Shown in pieces: positions 36,731 through 46,999 of a stretch of 64,000 nt of DNA. Both the position numbers and the translations under genes were made by a program. The stretch is from Cantharellus purpuraceus. Lineage: Eukaryota > Basidiomycota > Agaricomycetes > Cantharellales > Hydnaceae. The stretch is from the NCBI GenBank assembly GCA_025174535.1, contig JALBUN010000003.1, forward strand, positions 1,014,501-1,078,500, read 5' to 3'. Numbering within the stretch: position 1 is the stretch's first letter; each line of letters starts with the position of its first letter. The notes below the pieces were generated by a model. That model was not told the origin of the DNA. It did no database searches and saw nothing but the letters and a program-made list of their open reading frames with translations.

Positions 36731-37426
36731 TGTTACGCACTAGGTCTGATTGGGGGTTGGAGGTTGGGTTGGAGGTTGGGTTGGAGGTTGGGTTGGAGGT
36801 TGGGTTGGAGGTTGGGTTGGAGGTTGGGTTGGAGGTTGGGTTGGAGGTTGGGTTGGAGGTTGGGTTGGAGGTTGGGTTGGAGGTTGGGTTGGAGGTTGGG
36901 TTGGAGGTTGGGTTGGAGGTTGGGTTGGAGGTTGGGTTGGAGGTTGGGTTGGAGTCAGAGAATGAGTTGGGTACATCGTGGGGGTCGGAACGGACTTGGC
37001 TTCAGCTTATGTGCTGTGCCCTCACTAATACCAGTGTCCGAGATTTCAGAGATGGAGTACAACTTAGAGAGTTAGGATCAGACTTAGGAACTAGGTGTGA
37101 TTCGATATTCAAACTGGGGAATGAAGTCCCCAGTCGGACAACTTAAATACATATTTTGAAATCTAATAATAATTACTCCGGTGATGGGTCTCTGAGGCCG
37201 ACGGCCTTACATGAGTATGTCTGAGTCTGATGGGGATGGATGTCCGGGTTCCTATGGTGATGCTGATGCATCAATTGGAACTGGAGACGGATGGGCGGAA
37301 TCGGCGGTGACAATCAGACAGGTAGATGGAGACATGGTGGTTTCCAAATGGAGTATAGATTTCATATGCGTGGGGATCTGAGTGGATTGGACAGGGATCT
37401 GGGTGTTAATGAATATAGTCATAACA
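36731..37426 (-). mobile_element. solo LTR, family D (element B LTR)
   Basis: Begins TGTTACGCAC and ends CATAACA (5-bp terminal inverted TGTTA/TAACA) and is flanked on both sides by GTATC, a 5-bp target duplication. It is antisense to the two element B copies downstream. At 696 bp it is about 190 bp longer than sister copies (501-529 bp) because of an internal 12-bp minisatellite. Confidence 0.88.
36755..36953. repeat. G-rich 12-bp minisatellite, about 16.5 copies
   Basis: Uninterrupted copies of GGTTGGGTTGGA. The other D LTRs have at most one or two related words (GTTGGAGTTGGAG at 38320) here, so the array expanded after or at insertion of this copy. The + strand is GG-tract rich and could form two-tier G-quadruplexes. 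ORFs reading VGLE or WRLG are artefacts of the repeat. Confidence 0.95.
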
Positions 37427-37697
37427 GTATCACACTGCAGGAGAGAGTGACTCTCAATTTCAGTGTATCTAAGACTTTGAAATAAAGTACATATAGCACT
37501 CAGATTTGTTCTGGAGGACTGAACTTTAGTGCACTGAAGTCATTCCTCTGCCTCAGACATGTACTGAAATCTCAGAGCACCAATGTTGCTTGATGCATCA
37601 AATGAACTGATTTCCCAAGACTCTAAGCACTGAGTAGAGATAGACCCTTATTTATGGTTGGAACATACTGTACACATGCAGTTACTTATAATGTGTT
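37427..37697. other. unclassified sequence between LTRs
   Basis: 271 bp with no ORF; probably original host sequence or an older transposon remnant. Confidence 0.4.
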
Positions 37698-37972
37698 TGT
37701 TAAGACCATATTCATTAATGCCCAGATCCCCATCTGATCTACTCAGATTCCCACACATATGAAATCTATACTCCTTATGGAAACCACCCTATCTCCATTA
37801 GTCCATCTGATCATCATTGTTGTTCCTGCCCATCCATCTCCAGTTCTGCTGATGCATCAGCATCACCATAGGAACTCAGACATCTGTCCCCATCAGATTT
37901 GGACATACTCTTTTAAGGCCATTGGCCTTGGAGACCCATCACTGGAGTAAGTATTATTAGATTTGACATATG

Positions 37973-39033
37973 TGTTACATCTTGTAACACCAAGCCTGAT
38001 CTCCAGACTCCATCTCCAGACTCCCTCTCCCTCTCCATCTCCATCTTGTTCCACTTCACCTCCAACAACTCCATCTCTGACAATCCTGAACTCTGTTTAT
38101 TGTTTCCTTGATAAGTAATTCTCTTGATATGGGTTACAATAATTGTTACCTTTTATATTGCTTAATATTAATTGGACATAAGTCTGAACTCTGAACTCCT
38201 TTCATTTTATATTCCATATCTGTCCTATTGTTCCCCTACTCTAGTTTTTCATTCAATTCTTCAAATACTTATAGGGGCTATGTGTTATGTACTAGGTCCA
38301 ATGGGAGGTTGGAACTTGGATTGGAGTTGGAGTTGGAGTTGGGGTGTGTCATGGAGGTCGGAGCAGACTTGGCTTCAGCTTATGTGCTGTGCCTACCTGT
38401 GTCCAAGATTTTGGAGGCAGAGTAAGACTTTAGATAGTTTGGATCAGACTTAGGAGCTAGGTGTGATTCAATATTTGAACTGGGGAATGAAGTCCCCACT
38501 AGTACAACTTAAATACATATTTGAAATCTAATAATAATGACTTCAGTGATGGATCTCTGAGGCTGACAGCCTTACATGAATATGTCTGAGTCCAATGGGG
38601 ATGGATGTCTGGTTCTTATGGTGATGCCGATGCATCAATGGAATTGGGGACAGATGGGCGGAGTTGTGATGATGATCAGATGGACTACAGGAGATGTACA
38701 GTTTCCAAATGGAGTATAGATTTCATATGTGCAGGGATCTGAGGGATTGGACAGGGATCTGGGCATTAATGAATATAATCATAACACTATGTTCTGTATG
38801 TTACAGTAGTTTGTATATTGACTAGATTTGACCCCCATAGCTTCCTGGTTGCTAGCTTCTTGACAAGTCTCTTCTTGACAAGTCAAACTCCAGATCTTTG
38901 ATCCAACTCCATACCTCTGAACTCTGAAATATTGGACCAATGATCTGAGGGGCACAACACATAAGTTGAAGCCAAGTCCACTCAATCTGACTCAATAGCC
39001 AAGAGCCTCTCTGTCCCTGGTTGAACTGGAACA
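37973..39033. mobile_element. LTR family F remnant, itself interrupted
   Basis: Starts with the palindrome TGTTACATCTTGTAACA and follows the sequence of the complete family F LTR at 57095-57704 in reverse orientation. It is interrupted by LTR D at 38283-38786 and truncated at its far end near 39033. Confidence 0.65.
38283..38786 (-). mobile_element. solo LTR, family D, inside LTR F
   Basis: TGTTATGTAC...ATCATAACA, 504 bp, with CTATG on both sides as a 5-bp target duplication. Removing it and one CTATG restores the family F sequence seen at 57.1-57.7 kb. Confidence 0.85.
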
Positions 39034-39179
39034 GTAAAGTTGGGGACTTCATTCCCCAGTTTGAATATCAAATCATGTCTAGGTCCTAAGTCCAATCCTA
39101 ACTATTTAAGTCATACTCTGTCTCTGAAATCTTGGATACTGGTATTAGTGAGGGTGCAGTACATAAGCTGAAGCCAAGT

Positions 39180-39708
39180 TGTTATGACTATATTCATTAA
39201 TGCCCAGATCCCTGTCCAATCCACCCAGATCCCCACACACATGAAATCTATACTCCATTTGGAAACCATCACATCTCCATTAGTCTGTCCAATCATCACC
39301 ATTAATCTTGCTCATCCACCTCTGGTTCTGATTGATGCATCAGCATCACCATAGGAACCTGGACATCCATCCCCATCGGACTCAGACCTATTCATGTAAG
39401 GCTGCTGGCCTCGGGGACCCATCACTGGAGTAACTATTATTAGATTTCAAATATGTATTTAAGTTGTATGACTGGGGACTTCATTCCCCAGTTCAAATAT
39501 TGAATCATGCCTAGCTCCTAAGTCTGATATAAACCATCTAAGTCATACTCCATCTCCAAAATCTCAGACACAGGTATTAGTGAGGGTGCAGCACATAAGC
39601 TGAAGCCAAGTCCATTCTGACCCCCATGATGCATCCTGATCCCCACTCTGACTCTGACCCCCAACTCTGATCCAGGCTCTGACCCCCCATCGGACCTAGT
39701 GCGTAACA
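39180..39708 (+). mobile_element. 5' LTR of element B copy 1
   Basis: Family D LTR, 529 bp, TGTTATGAC...GTAACA, followed by GTATATTTGAACTGCC, the same internal start as in copy 2 (55225). This identifies family D as the LTR of element B. Confidence 0.8.
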
Positions 39709-39753
39709 GTATATTTGAACTGCCATACTCACTCCTACCCCAATGCCATGATC

Positions 39754-40517
39754 TGTTATTTGTATAATGTGAATAATTGCCGTGCTGGGGTGTAGTGACG
39801 AGCAGAAGTCAAATAGAGACAGAGGGAGTGATGGGAACTGGATGTATGTGTAGTTTAATTGGAGATATATCTTGGGAGTATCCTCATATGAAGTTTGATG
39901 GGATTTGGTGTAGTCTTCATCTAGATATTGACAATTTGAGCAGGGATCAGGAGCAGATGACTCAAACGAGAGTAAATGCTTAATAAAAAAGTAGCCAGTG
40001 ATTGTATGGCTTCGTAATTCGAGATTCAAGTGGGATATGCAATATTCTAATAGAATATGAAAAAGCTAATAGAAATATGCATTAGTTCTGGAGATATTCC
40101 AGATACAAATAGATTCAGACACACAGACAGAATAAGTGAGAGATAATTGCTCTATCTTTTCAAGTGCATTACAGATGTGATTTATATATGATACTGAGTC
40201 CTATGAATGAATGAAGTCATTTGTGAATGTCCTGAGTCAATGATGGGATGGATGATGAGATGATGATGGGGGATATGTCCATGATGATGAAATGATGAAA
40301 ATAAAAGTGAAATAATGTCCAGGAAGTTCTGGAACTCACAGGGGCTTCTCCTGTTCCCTATTCCATTCCTATAACTGTCCTCCTTTACCCCCTTCACCCC
40401 TCCAAACCTCCTGAGCCTCCTATATGCTCCTTTTCTTCCCCTGTCCCCTCTAATCCCCCTCTCCTCTCCTTGCTCCCCAGAAGTCCGGCAGCTAGATGTC
40501 CAGCAGCTGGAACAACA
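39754..40517. mobile_element. solo LTR, family E, in leader of element B copy 1
   Basis: TGTTATTTG...GGAACAACA, 764 bp, flanked by TGATC on both sides. The uninterrupted leader in copy 2 (about 55253-55270) shows the empty site. No coding content. Confidence 0.85.
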
Positions 40518-40522
40518 TGATC

Positions 40523-40885
40523 CACTGCCAATTCCAAACATGCATGAACTGTTGAGGTGCCCACTCCCAGCATTGACACCATCCCTGAGGTTGTCAAAGA
40601 ACCGACAGGCCATATAGAGGCTGTCAATGAAGAGGATGATACTCTGCCCTCCCTGAATCTGGCACCAGCTATCTCCCTGCTTGCCAGCAGCATCTGTACC
40701 CCACAAGCTTCTAAGTCCTGGACCAAGGTCTGGGAACCTGACCCTTTTGATGGCTCCAATCCACACAAACTCCAACTGTTCCTGGTGCAATGCCAATTGA
40801 ACTTCCATGACCACCCTGATGTGTTTACATCCAATCAGGCAAAGGTCACCTTTGCCATGTCCTATCTCAAGGGCACTGTATTGCA
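40523..40885 (+). pseudogene. element B copy 1 gag, 5' fragment
   Basis: Encodes a peptide reading IDTIPEVVKEP, WEPDPFDGSNPHKL and QAKVTFAMSYLKGT, parallel to the gag of copy 2 (IDTIPEAIKEP ... QAKVTFTMSYLKGT). Homology ends abruptly at 40885, where element A gag sequence begins without an LTR. Confidence 0.8.
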
Positions 40886-40912
40886 AATGAGAGAGAAAGT
40901 GTTCTGCAGCAG

Positions 40913-42650
40913 ATGAAACTTCCTCCTCCTACTGTCCCTACATTGCCTTCAGAATGGCTTAGTGACTCCCTTTGGAGTTCCAAAGACCTGGAAGTGCTTT
41001 GTGTTACACTACGTGAAGACGTAGAAAACTTTTTGGCATTTTATTGGGATGCAGTATCCAAGTACAAGGGTTCTTGGAAACCAGTAAAGGATGACTTTCT
41101 GTCTCCTGCTCTCCCAGATATTTCTGAGATGTCTTCTGACATTAATGGTTTCAAAATTCGCTTCGCTGCTGCCCAAGCTGCTAATGCATCAGTGAATCCT
41201 GTCCTTGGACATGATCTTCCCACTCATGCATCTATGCCTGTCAGGGATGCTCAGCAGTCAACTGTTGCCTATACTGTTACGGAAGCTCCTTTGATTCCCA
41301 GATTGGATCAAGGAGAAAACTTTCCAGTTGATCATGAATGGATTAGACAGAGACAGTCTGCGGTTTACAATCATGGTCCCAGACCCTCTACTCTTTTCAA
41401 TTCTCCTTACCATCAGGATCCTAGTAAACTTACAGGATCTGCAGGTTTGGAAGAAATGTTCTATACTCCTCCTCAAGTTCAGAGCAGGGGTACTTTAGGC
41501 ATTCCAGAATCCATTAGGGTTCCTCATGGAACTTATGGAGCTTCTGGAGGAGGTGAACCTCCTGATGATGATGGATCTTCTGGTCCCCCTCATACGCCTA
41601 ATCCATTTTTGCCTAGACCATCATTGCCACATAGAAGTGGAAGGAGTAATCCTCCCCCTCTGGGTAGGCATGGAGGCTCAGGTCCTCCTGATGGAGGTGG
41701 TGGTGGAGGTTATGGTCATAGTCCAGACTGGGGGGATCTTGATCAGAGAAATCCTAATCTTGGATTAGATGCACCAGTGACTCAGAGCAAGCTGGAAGCT
41801 TACTTTGATAACAAGTTGTGTCAGGACTTAGTTCCTGAATGGGATGGAAACCCTGATAGTTTGGCTCAATGGATATTGAAAGTAAATCATTTGGCTCAGC
41901 GATCTCCTATGGTCTTCAAGCAATTGGGACAAATTATCCCTTTGTGGTTGCATAAAGGAGCTGAGAGGTGGTTTTTCTCTTTACCATTGTCATATTGCCA
42001 AGAAGCAACTGAGGACTGGAAGTCCATCAGAGAAGTCATTGGTTCATACTATATGAACAGAGCCTGGTTGGATAGGCAGAGAGCTAGAGCAACTCGTGCT
42101 ACTTTCAGAGAGCCTGGCTTTACTAATGAGACTCCTAGTGAGTATTATGTTAGAAAGTCAGAGCTATTGAGACTAGTCAGCAAGCTGTCAGACTCAGAGC
42201 TTATATTGGAAATCATGAATGGTGCACCACCATATTGGCATACAGTCATTGACGCTCATCGGTGTGCATCTGCAGTGGAATTCCAAACTGCTATCAAGTA
42301 TCACGAGGAATCATTGTCGCATGCTCCTTTCTCTTCAGGAGACAACCTGGAAAGATGTATTAGAATTTTGGAAAATTCTTTGCATCAACCCAAACCTAGG
42401 TTTGACTCAAACAGATCTTTTAGAGATGCTAGAGCTCATCTGGTTGGATGGTCATCCAAATTGAATCCTCCAAAATTCCCTCGGGATGATTCTAATGTGT
42501 CTAAAAATTCCACACCTGAATCCAAAGGAGCTAGACCCTGCAGGCATTGTGGCAGTAACAAGCATTGGGATAATGAGTGCAAACATGCCAGTTCAGCATC
42601 ACGCTCTGCCCATACACGTTACATGGTTTCTAATGAAGAAGCTAATGCGG
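40913..42650 (+). pseudogene. element A Gag
   Basis: Capsid-nucleocapsid protein that would coat element RNA. About 580 codons without a stop. The N-terminal half is Pro/Gly-rich; the capsid-like region starts near ITQ/VTQSKLEAYFD and includes WILKVNHLAQ, WFFSLP and REVIGSYYMNRAW; a single CCHC knuckle (CRHCGSNKHWDNEC) lies near the end. The frame continues, after removal of the LTR at 42651-44065 and one GCGG copy, straight into the protease region (EANA-DLAYEDMY), so Gag and Pol share one frame as in many chromoviruses. N-terminus uncertain because of the truncation at 40885. Confidence 0.85.
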
Positions 42651-42856
42651 TGATGAGCCAGGATGCATCGAGGACGCATATCGAACCACTCTGACAGTCC
42701 AACTCCACCAGCGTCTTTTCGTATCAACTTTTAAATAGCACCGCAACTCCCTCTCCACCTCAGTCTCTAATTCTAGCCATCGATCGTCACTCGTGTTTCA
42801 TCGCCATCAATCATTATCAGCCTTCTATTCACACCGATCCTTTCATCATCATTCAC

Positions 42857-43291
42857 ATGGCTTCCCATTCTATTCCCCTCTCCAACATCGCTTCTAATAA
42901 TACGTCACACTGATCTCTGGACACAGAGGACTATCAAAAATATGCTGAGCTCCACGGGCATGTTAAGCCACCTCCACGTGTCAAAATACTTCCAAAACTC
43001 TTCCAACGTCCAAGATCCCCACCATGTCTCTCTTATGCCATTGGCGATCCCATATTCTTTCACAATTCCATTGAACCATATACATTCCTTGACATTTCAC
43101 CTCTATATCATAACATGGATAGAAGAGTCGAATGTGAGGTAGAATTTCAGTTGCCATCGCCGACCTATCCTCTCACTTCAATCTGACTCAGGTTACATTG
43201 TGTCAGGCAAAGGGACCGAATACTCTTGGAATGGGATATCATATGGAGACGGATCACTAAGACAATAAGGAGTATTTGTTGTGGATGCTGA
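42857..43291 (+). pseudogene. LTR-internal ORF, copy 1 (broken)
   Basis: Same 145-codon frame as the intact ORF in copy 2, but with two TGA codons (near 42911 and 43184). The second replaces an Arg CGA of copy 2, a CpG transition. Function unknown. Confidence 0.5.
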
Positions 43292-43628
43292 CGGAAGTCC
43301 TCATGTGACTCAGGGTCAATTTACCTTTGGAGCCATAGGGAAGATGGTATTGGTGGACGTTTCTATTGTTCTTTTATATGACTCACCCCTGTTTCATCTT
43401 TTAATTCATTCATACACAACTTACTCATCCTTGTTCTATTTTTGGTTCTTTTATTACTCATCACCCCCTATTCTTACAAAGATTACCCCTATCTGTTGTT
43501 TCAATTCTCCATGATTTCCCCATTAGTAGTTCAACTTCACATGCTTCGTCAGCTGGCTTGATCAGCATTTCTTGCATCATATCGCATCATTTGCTCCTCA
43601 TATTGTGTTGTTGTGCCCTGGGGATTTG

Positions 43629-43640
43629 TATATAAAAGGG
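43629..43640 (+). promoter_or_regulatory. TATA box of LTR G copy 1
   Basis: TATATAAAAGGG, about 980 bp into the LTR, so U3 is long and R-U5 about 400 bp. The same site is present in copy 2 at 47425-47436 on the minus strand. Confidence 0.7.
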
Positions 43641-44065
43641 CGCTAGTTTTTGCCTTTGGAATCAATCAACAAGTTTTCAGCCAACACTCTAAAGTCAAAG
43701 TCCACGCTCTAAGTCTATGCTCTACACTCTACATCACAATCCATCATCTCTACACTGAGGTAAAACACCTTGGTTCAACGATCAGATTTCCCTCTGCCAC
43801 CGAGAGGTTGCTTCTCCTGAAACCAGCTTTCATGTACCTCCCAACCGGGCTCCGCATTGTCATCCAGTCACAGAGCACGATCAGCCATCAGGACCAACCT
43901 TTTGCTCCCATCCCCATCCAACCACAGAGCACTATCCCACTTCCCTGTTACTTACCCCTCACCCTGATTGATCTTTGGAGTGCTGAACAACTGCATTACA
44001 CACCATCTGTTTGCTAGGACCGTTGCGCGCAGGCTTATAGGATCTATTCCTTAAGTGAACTGACA

Positions 44066-44749
44066 GCGGACCTTGCCTATGAGGATATGTACCTTGAATC
44101 ACTTTGTGAATCAGAAGTGGATTTAAGTTCAGACAATGCTCATGTTAATAATGTTGCGACTGAGAATATCCCTGAAGAACCTTCATCGGATCAACAGGAA
44201 TCTGCTCAGGATACAGAAGCACAGTGTCAACTTGCTAAACCAGCCATGAGCTTGCTGGAAAGTATGTCCCGACTGGGGGGATCCATACCTAATAGAGAAA
44301 AATCTTCTGAGTCTTTGTCTCTGGAAAACTCTTTTTCTGAGATGTTCACTCCTAAATCTCGTCAAGAGAGGAGAAGGTTAATGAAAGATTCCAAACATGT
44401 AGCTGCTTTCCTAAGGAATTCTGAGCTTACTAGTTGGGCTCCAAACTCCTTGATTAAACTCAAGCGTTTCATGTCCAGACCAGCGGGCTGTGCCTTCCTT
44501 GGATCTTCTGCAACCACTACAAATGTTTGGCTGGGAGAATATGGAAAGAACCAAACTACCCTTGTAGCTGATTCTGGTTCAGACATAACCCTTATCTCTC
44601 AGAAAGCTCTCTGCTCTATGGAAAATCCTCCTAAGATCAAAACGGGTCAGAAAATTAACTTGATACAAGTTACTGGCACATCCAAAATTTCTGGATACGT
44701 TACAGTGCCCATTTACTTTGACTCTGACTGCAAAGTTCAAGGCTCATAG
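44066..44749 (+). pseudogene. element A protease region
   Basis: Starts in the gag frame after the LTR (DLAYEDMYLESL). The aspartic protease active site reads VADSGSDITLIS near 44565. The frame breaks at 44749. Sequence normally found between the protease flap and the start of the RT linker appears to be missing, since the next frame picks up at KAHRRIKNSRKR; this suggests an internal deletion as well as a frameshift. Confidence 0.75.
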
Positions 44750-46995
44750 GCGTATTAAGAACTCTCGGAAACGGATTAGAGCACGCATTTCGGATTCAAG
44801 TGTTAGGGCCTTACATCCCGTCACGATTCCTCCTGAAACTGCATCTCTAATTCCTGCTTCTATCTATTTCCCTGGGAATAGTAATGAAGTTTATGTGGAG
44901 AAGGTGCTTCGCTCCAATCATGGGCCTGAAGATTTCTATGGCATCTCAGATGCAATTGTATCTCAGAATAACCCATGCCTACATGTTAGCAATTTTTCAT
45001 CACAACCAGTTACTATACATCAAGGACAACTTCTGGGTCATGCTAGAAATCCTTCCAATTGGCTGGATTGGACTTCTAATTTGAACCAGACTCAATTAGA
45101 GACTTGTCTCTCTCATGCCAGACTCATAAAAGCTCTTGCTCAACAGAACTTTGAGACTGGTGCGGTACCTACTGTTGCCTCTCTTGAATCAGATGGAGAG
45201 GTGGTACAAGGAGGACCTAAGGCTCAGGAAATTCCCCCTGAGGATGTTCCTGAAAACCAACTGTTGGATGAAATTGACTTCTCCCCAGAGCTCAATGACG
45301 CCAATAGGAAGGCTCTCCAAGATACAGTTCTGGCACATAAAGACGCATTTGGTCTTGATGGCAGACTTGGCAATTATGATGCAAAAGTTGAAATCAATCT
45401 CAGGCTTGAGGCCAAAGAAATTTCACTACCTCCTTATAATGCCTCACCTGCCAAAAGGGAAGTCATTGACAAGCAAATGGATGCTTGGCTCAGTCTTGGA
45501 GTCATTGAACCATCCAAAAGTCCTTGGGGTTTTCCAGCACTTATAGCCTATCGTAATGGGAAACCAAGAATGTGTATAGACTATAGGAAACTCAATGAGA
45601 TTGCTGTCCCAGATGAATTTCCCTTGCCAAGACAAGATTCCATTTTGCAGGCACTCACTGGATCTCATTGGTTATCCACCTTGGATGCATTAGCAGGTTT
45701 CACACAGCTGCAAATGTCGGATAGTGCCAAAGAAAAAACTGCATTCAGAACTCATAGAGGACTGTATCAGTTCAAACGGATGCCCTTTGGGTATCAGAAT
45801 GGACCTGCAGTCTTTCAAAGAGTAATGCAAGGTGTCCTAGCACCTTTTCTATGGGTGTTTGCCCTGGTCTATATTGATGATATTGTCATATATTCCAAGA
45901 CATTCAAAGAACACTTGGATCATCTAGACAAAGTGTTTGGAGCTATAGAAAAGTCTGGAATCACCTTATCCCCTGCTAAGTGCCATTTGGCCTACCAGTC
46001 TTTGCTACTGTTGGGACAAAAGGTATCACGGTTAGGTCTATCAACTCACAAGGAGAAGATAGATGCTATACTGGAATTGGCAGAACCAAAGAATGTGCAT
46101 GACCTACAAATCTTTCTTGGAATGGTGGTATACTTCTCCTCATATACCATTCTATGCATGGGTTGTAGCTCCCTTGTTTGAATTGCTCAAAAAGAATTCA
46201 ACTTGGGAATGGGGCAATACTCAACAAGAAGCCTTTGATTTGGCTAAAAATGCCCTTGTCAGTGCACCAGTCAGGGCATATGCCATTCCTGGTCTCGGAT
46301 ATAGAGTCTACTCTGATGCATGTGATGTCAGAATCGCTGCTATACTTCAGCAGATTCAACCTCTCAAAATCAGAGATCTCAAAGGTACCAAAGGGTATGA
46401 GAAACTCAAATCAGCTTATGACAAAGGATTACCTGTACCACAATTGGTGATTCCTGTGTTAAAAGATGAAACTCTCCCTAAGCCAGGTACTTGGGATAAA
46501 GACTTTGAAAACACTACAGTTTCAGTAGAACGAGTCATTGCTTACTGGTCTCGTACCTTGAAACCAGCTGAAAGGAATTACTCTCCTACGGAAAGGGAGG
46601 CACTTGCATTACGAGACGTCTTATCAAATTTCAACCCTACATTGAAGGGGAGAAAGTAGTAGCCATTACAGACAATGCAGCCCTCATCTGGAGTCGGACC
46701 TACCAAAATGTTAATCGGCAGTTATTAACTTGGGGAACTGTATTTGCTGCATACCCTGAATTAAAAATTTTACACCGAGCGGGATGGGTTCACTCCAATG
46801 TAGATCCTATTTCCAGACTCAGAAGGAATGTTCCATATCAAGATGGGCCTTCTTCTGATGACTCCATTCCTACTATCCTGGACTTGGAACAGGATCCACT
46901 TGTGGATTTTTATTCTGATATCTCTCCTCACTTTGAAGCCAGAACTTTAATGTTAATGGCTGCATATGAGGAAGAGAACCAGAGAATTCCACTGA
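44718..46995 (+). pseudogene. element A reverse transcriptase and RNase H
   Basis: RT runs in one frame to about 46140: LPPYNASPAKREVIDKQMD, SPWGFPALIAYRNGKPRMC-DYRKLN, SHWLSTLDALAGFTQ, FKRMPFGYQNGPAVFQR and the catalytic YIDD (ALVYIDDIVIYS, about 45873). At about 46140 the frame shifts, consistent with loss of two bases in a TATATA run, and the connection domain continues (APLFELLKKNSTWEW). RNase H follows with YSDACD, SPTEREALAL and, after a second shift near 46630, ITDNAALIW. It runs to LMAAYEEENQRIPLN, where LTR G copy 2 interrupts. Confidence 0.88.
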
Positions 46996-46999
46996 ACGT

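Larger units (their letters stand above)
37698..39179 (+). mobile_element. family D LTR remnant interrupted by LTR F
   Basis: Starts TGTTAAGACCATATTCATTAATGCCC, matching the sense start of family D. It breaks off at 37972 inside the conserved ATTATTAGATTT segment and resumes at about 39034 (GGGGACTTCATTCCCC) until the 5' LTR of element B copy 1 begins. The intervening 37973-39033 is LTR F. Confidence 0.65.
42651..44065 (+). mobile_element. solo LTR, family G, copy 1
   Basis: 1415 bp, TGATGAGCC...AACTGACA, flanked by GCGG on both sides (4-bp target duplication). TATATAAAAGGG (43629-43640) is a clear core promoter. Copy 2 lies inverted at 47000-48415; by eye they are about 95% alike. Family G has no internal region in this window. 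Confidence 0.92.

Noticed and set aside
36740..37146. ORFs coding VGLE, WRLG or PPTQ repeats
   Set aside because: All frames of a 12-bp minisatellite are open; not genes.
44066..46995. Inversion of the pol segment between the two G LTRs
   Set aside because: Protease, RT and RNase H are in the same strand and order as gag and integrase, so no inversion has been fixed.
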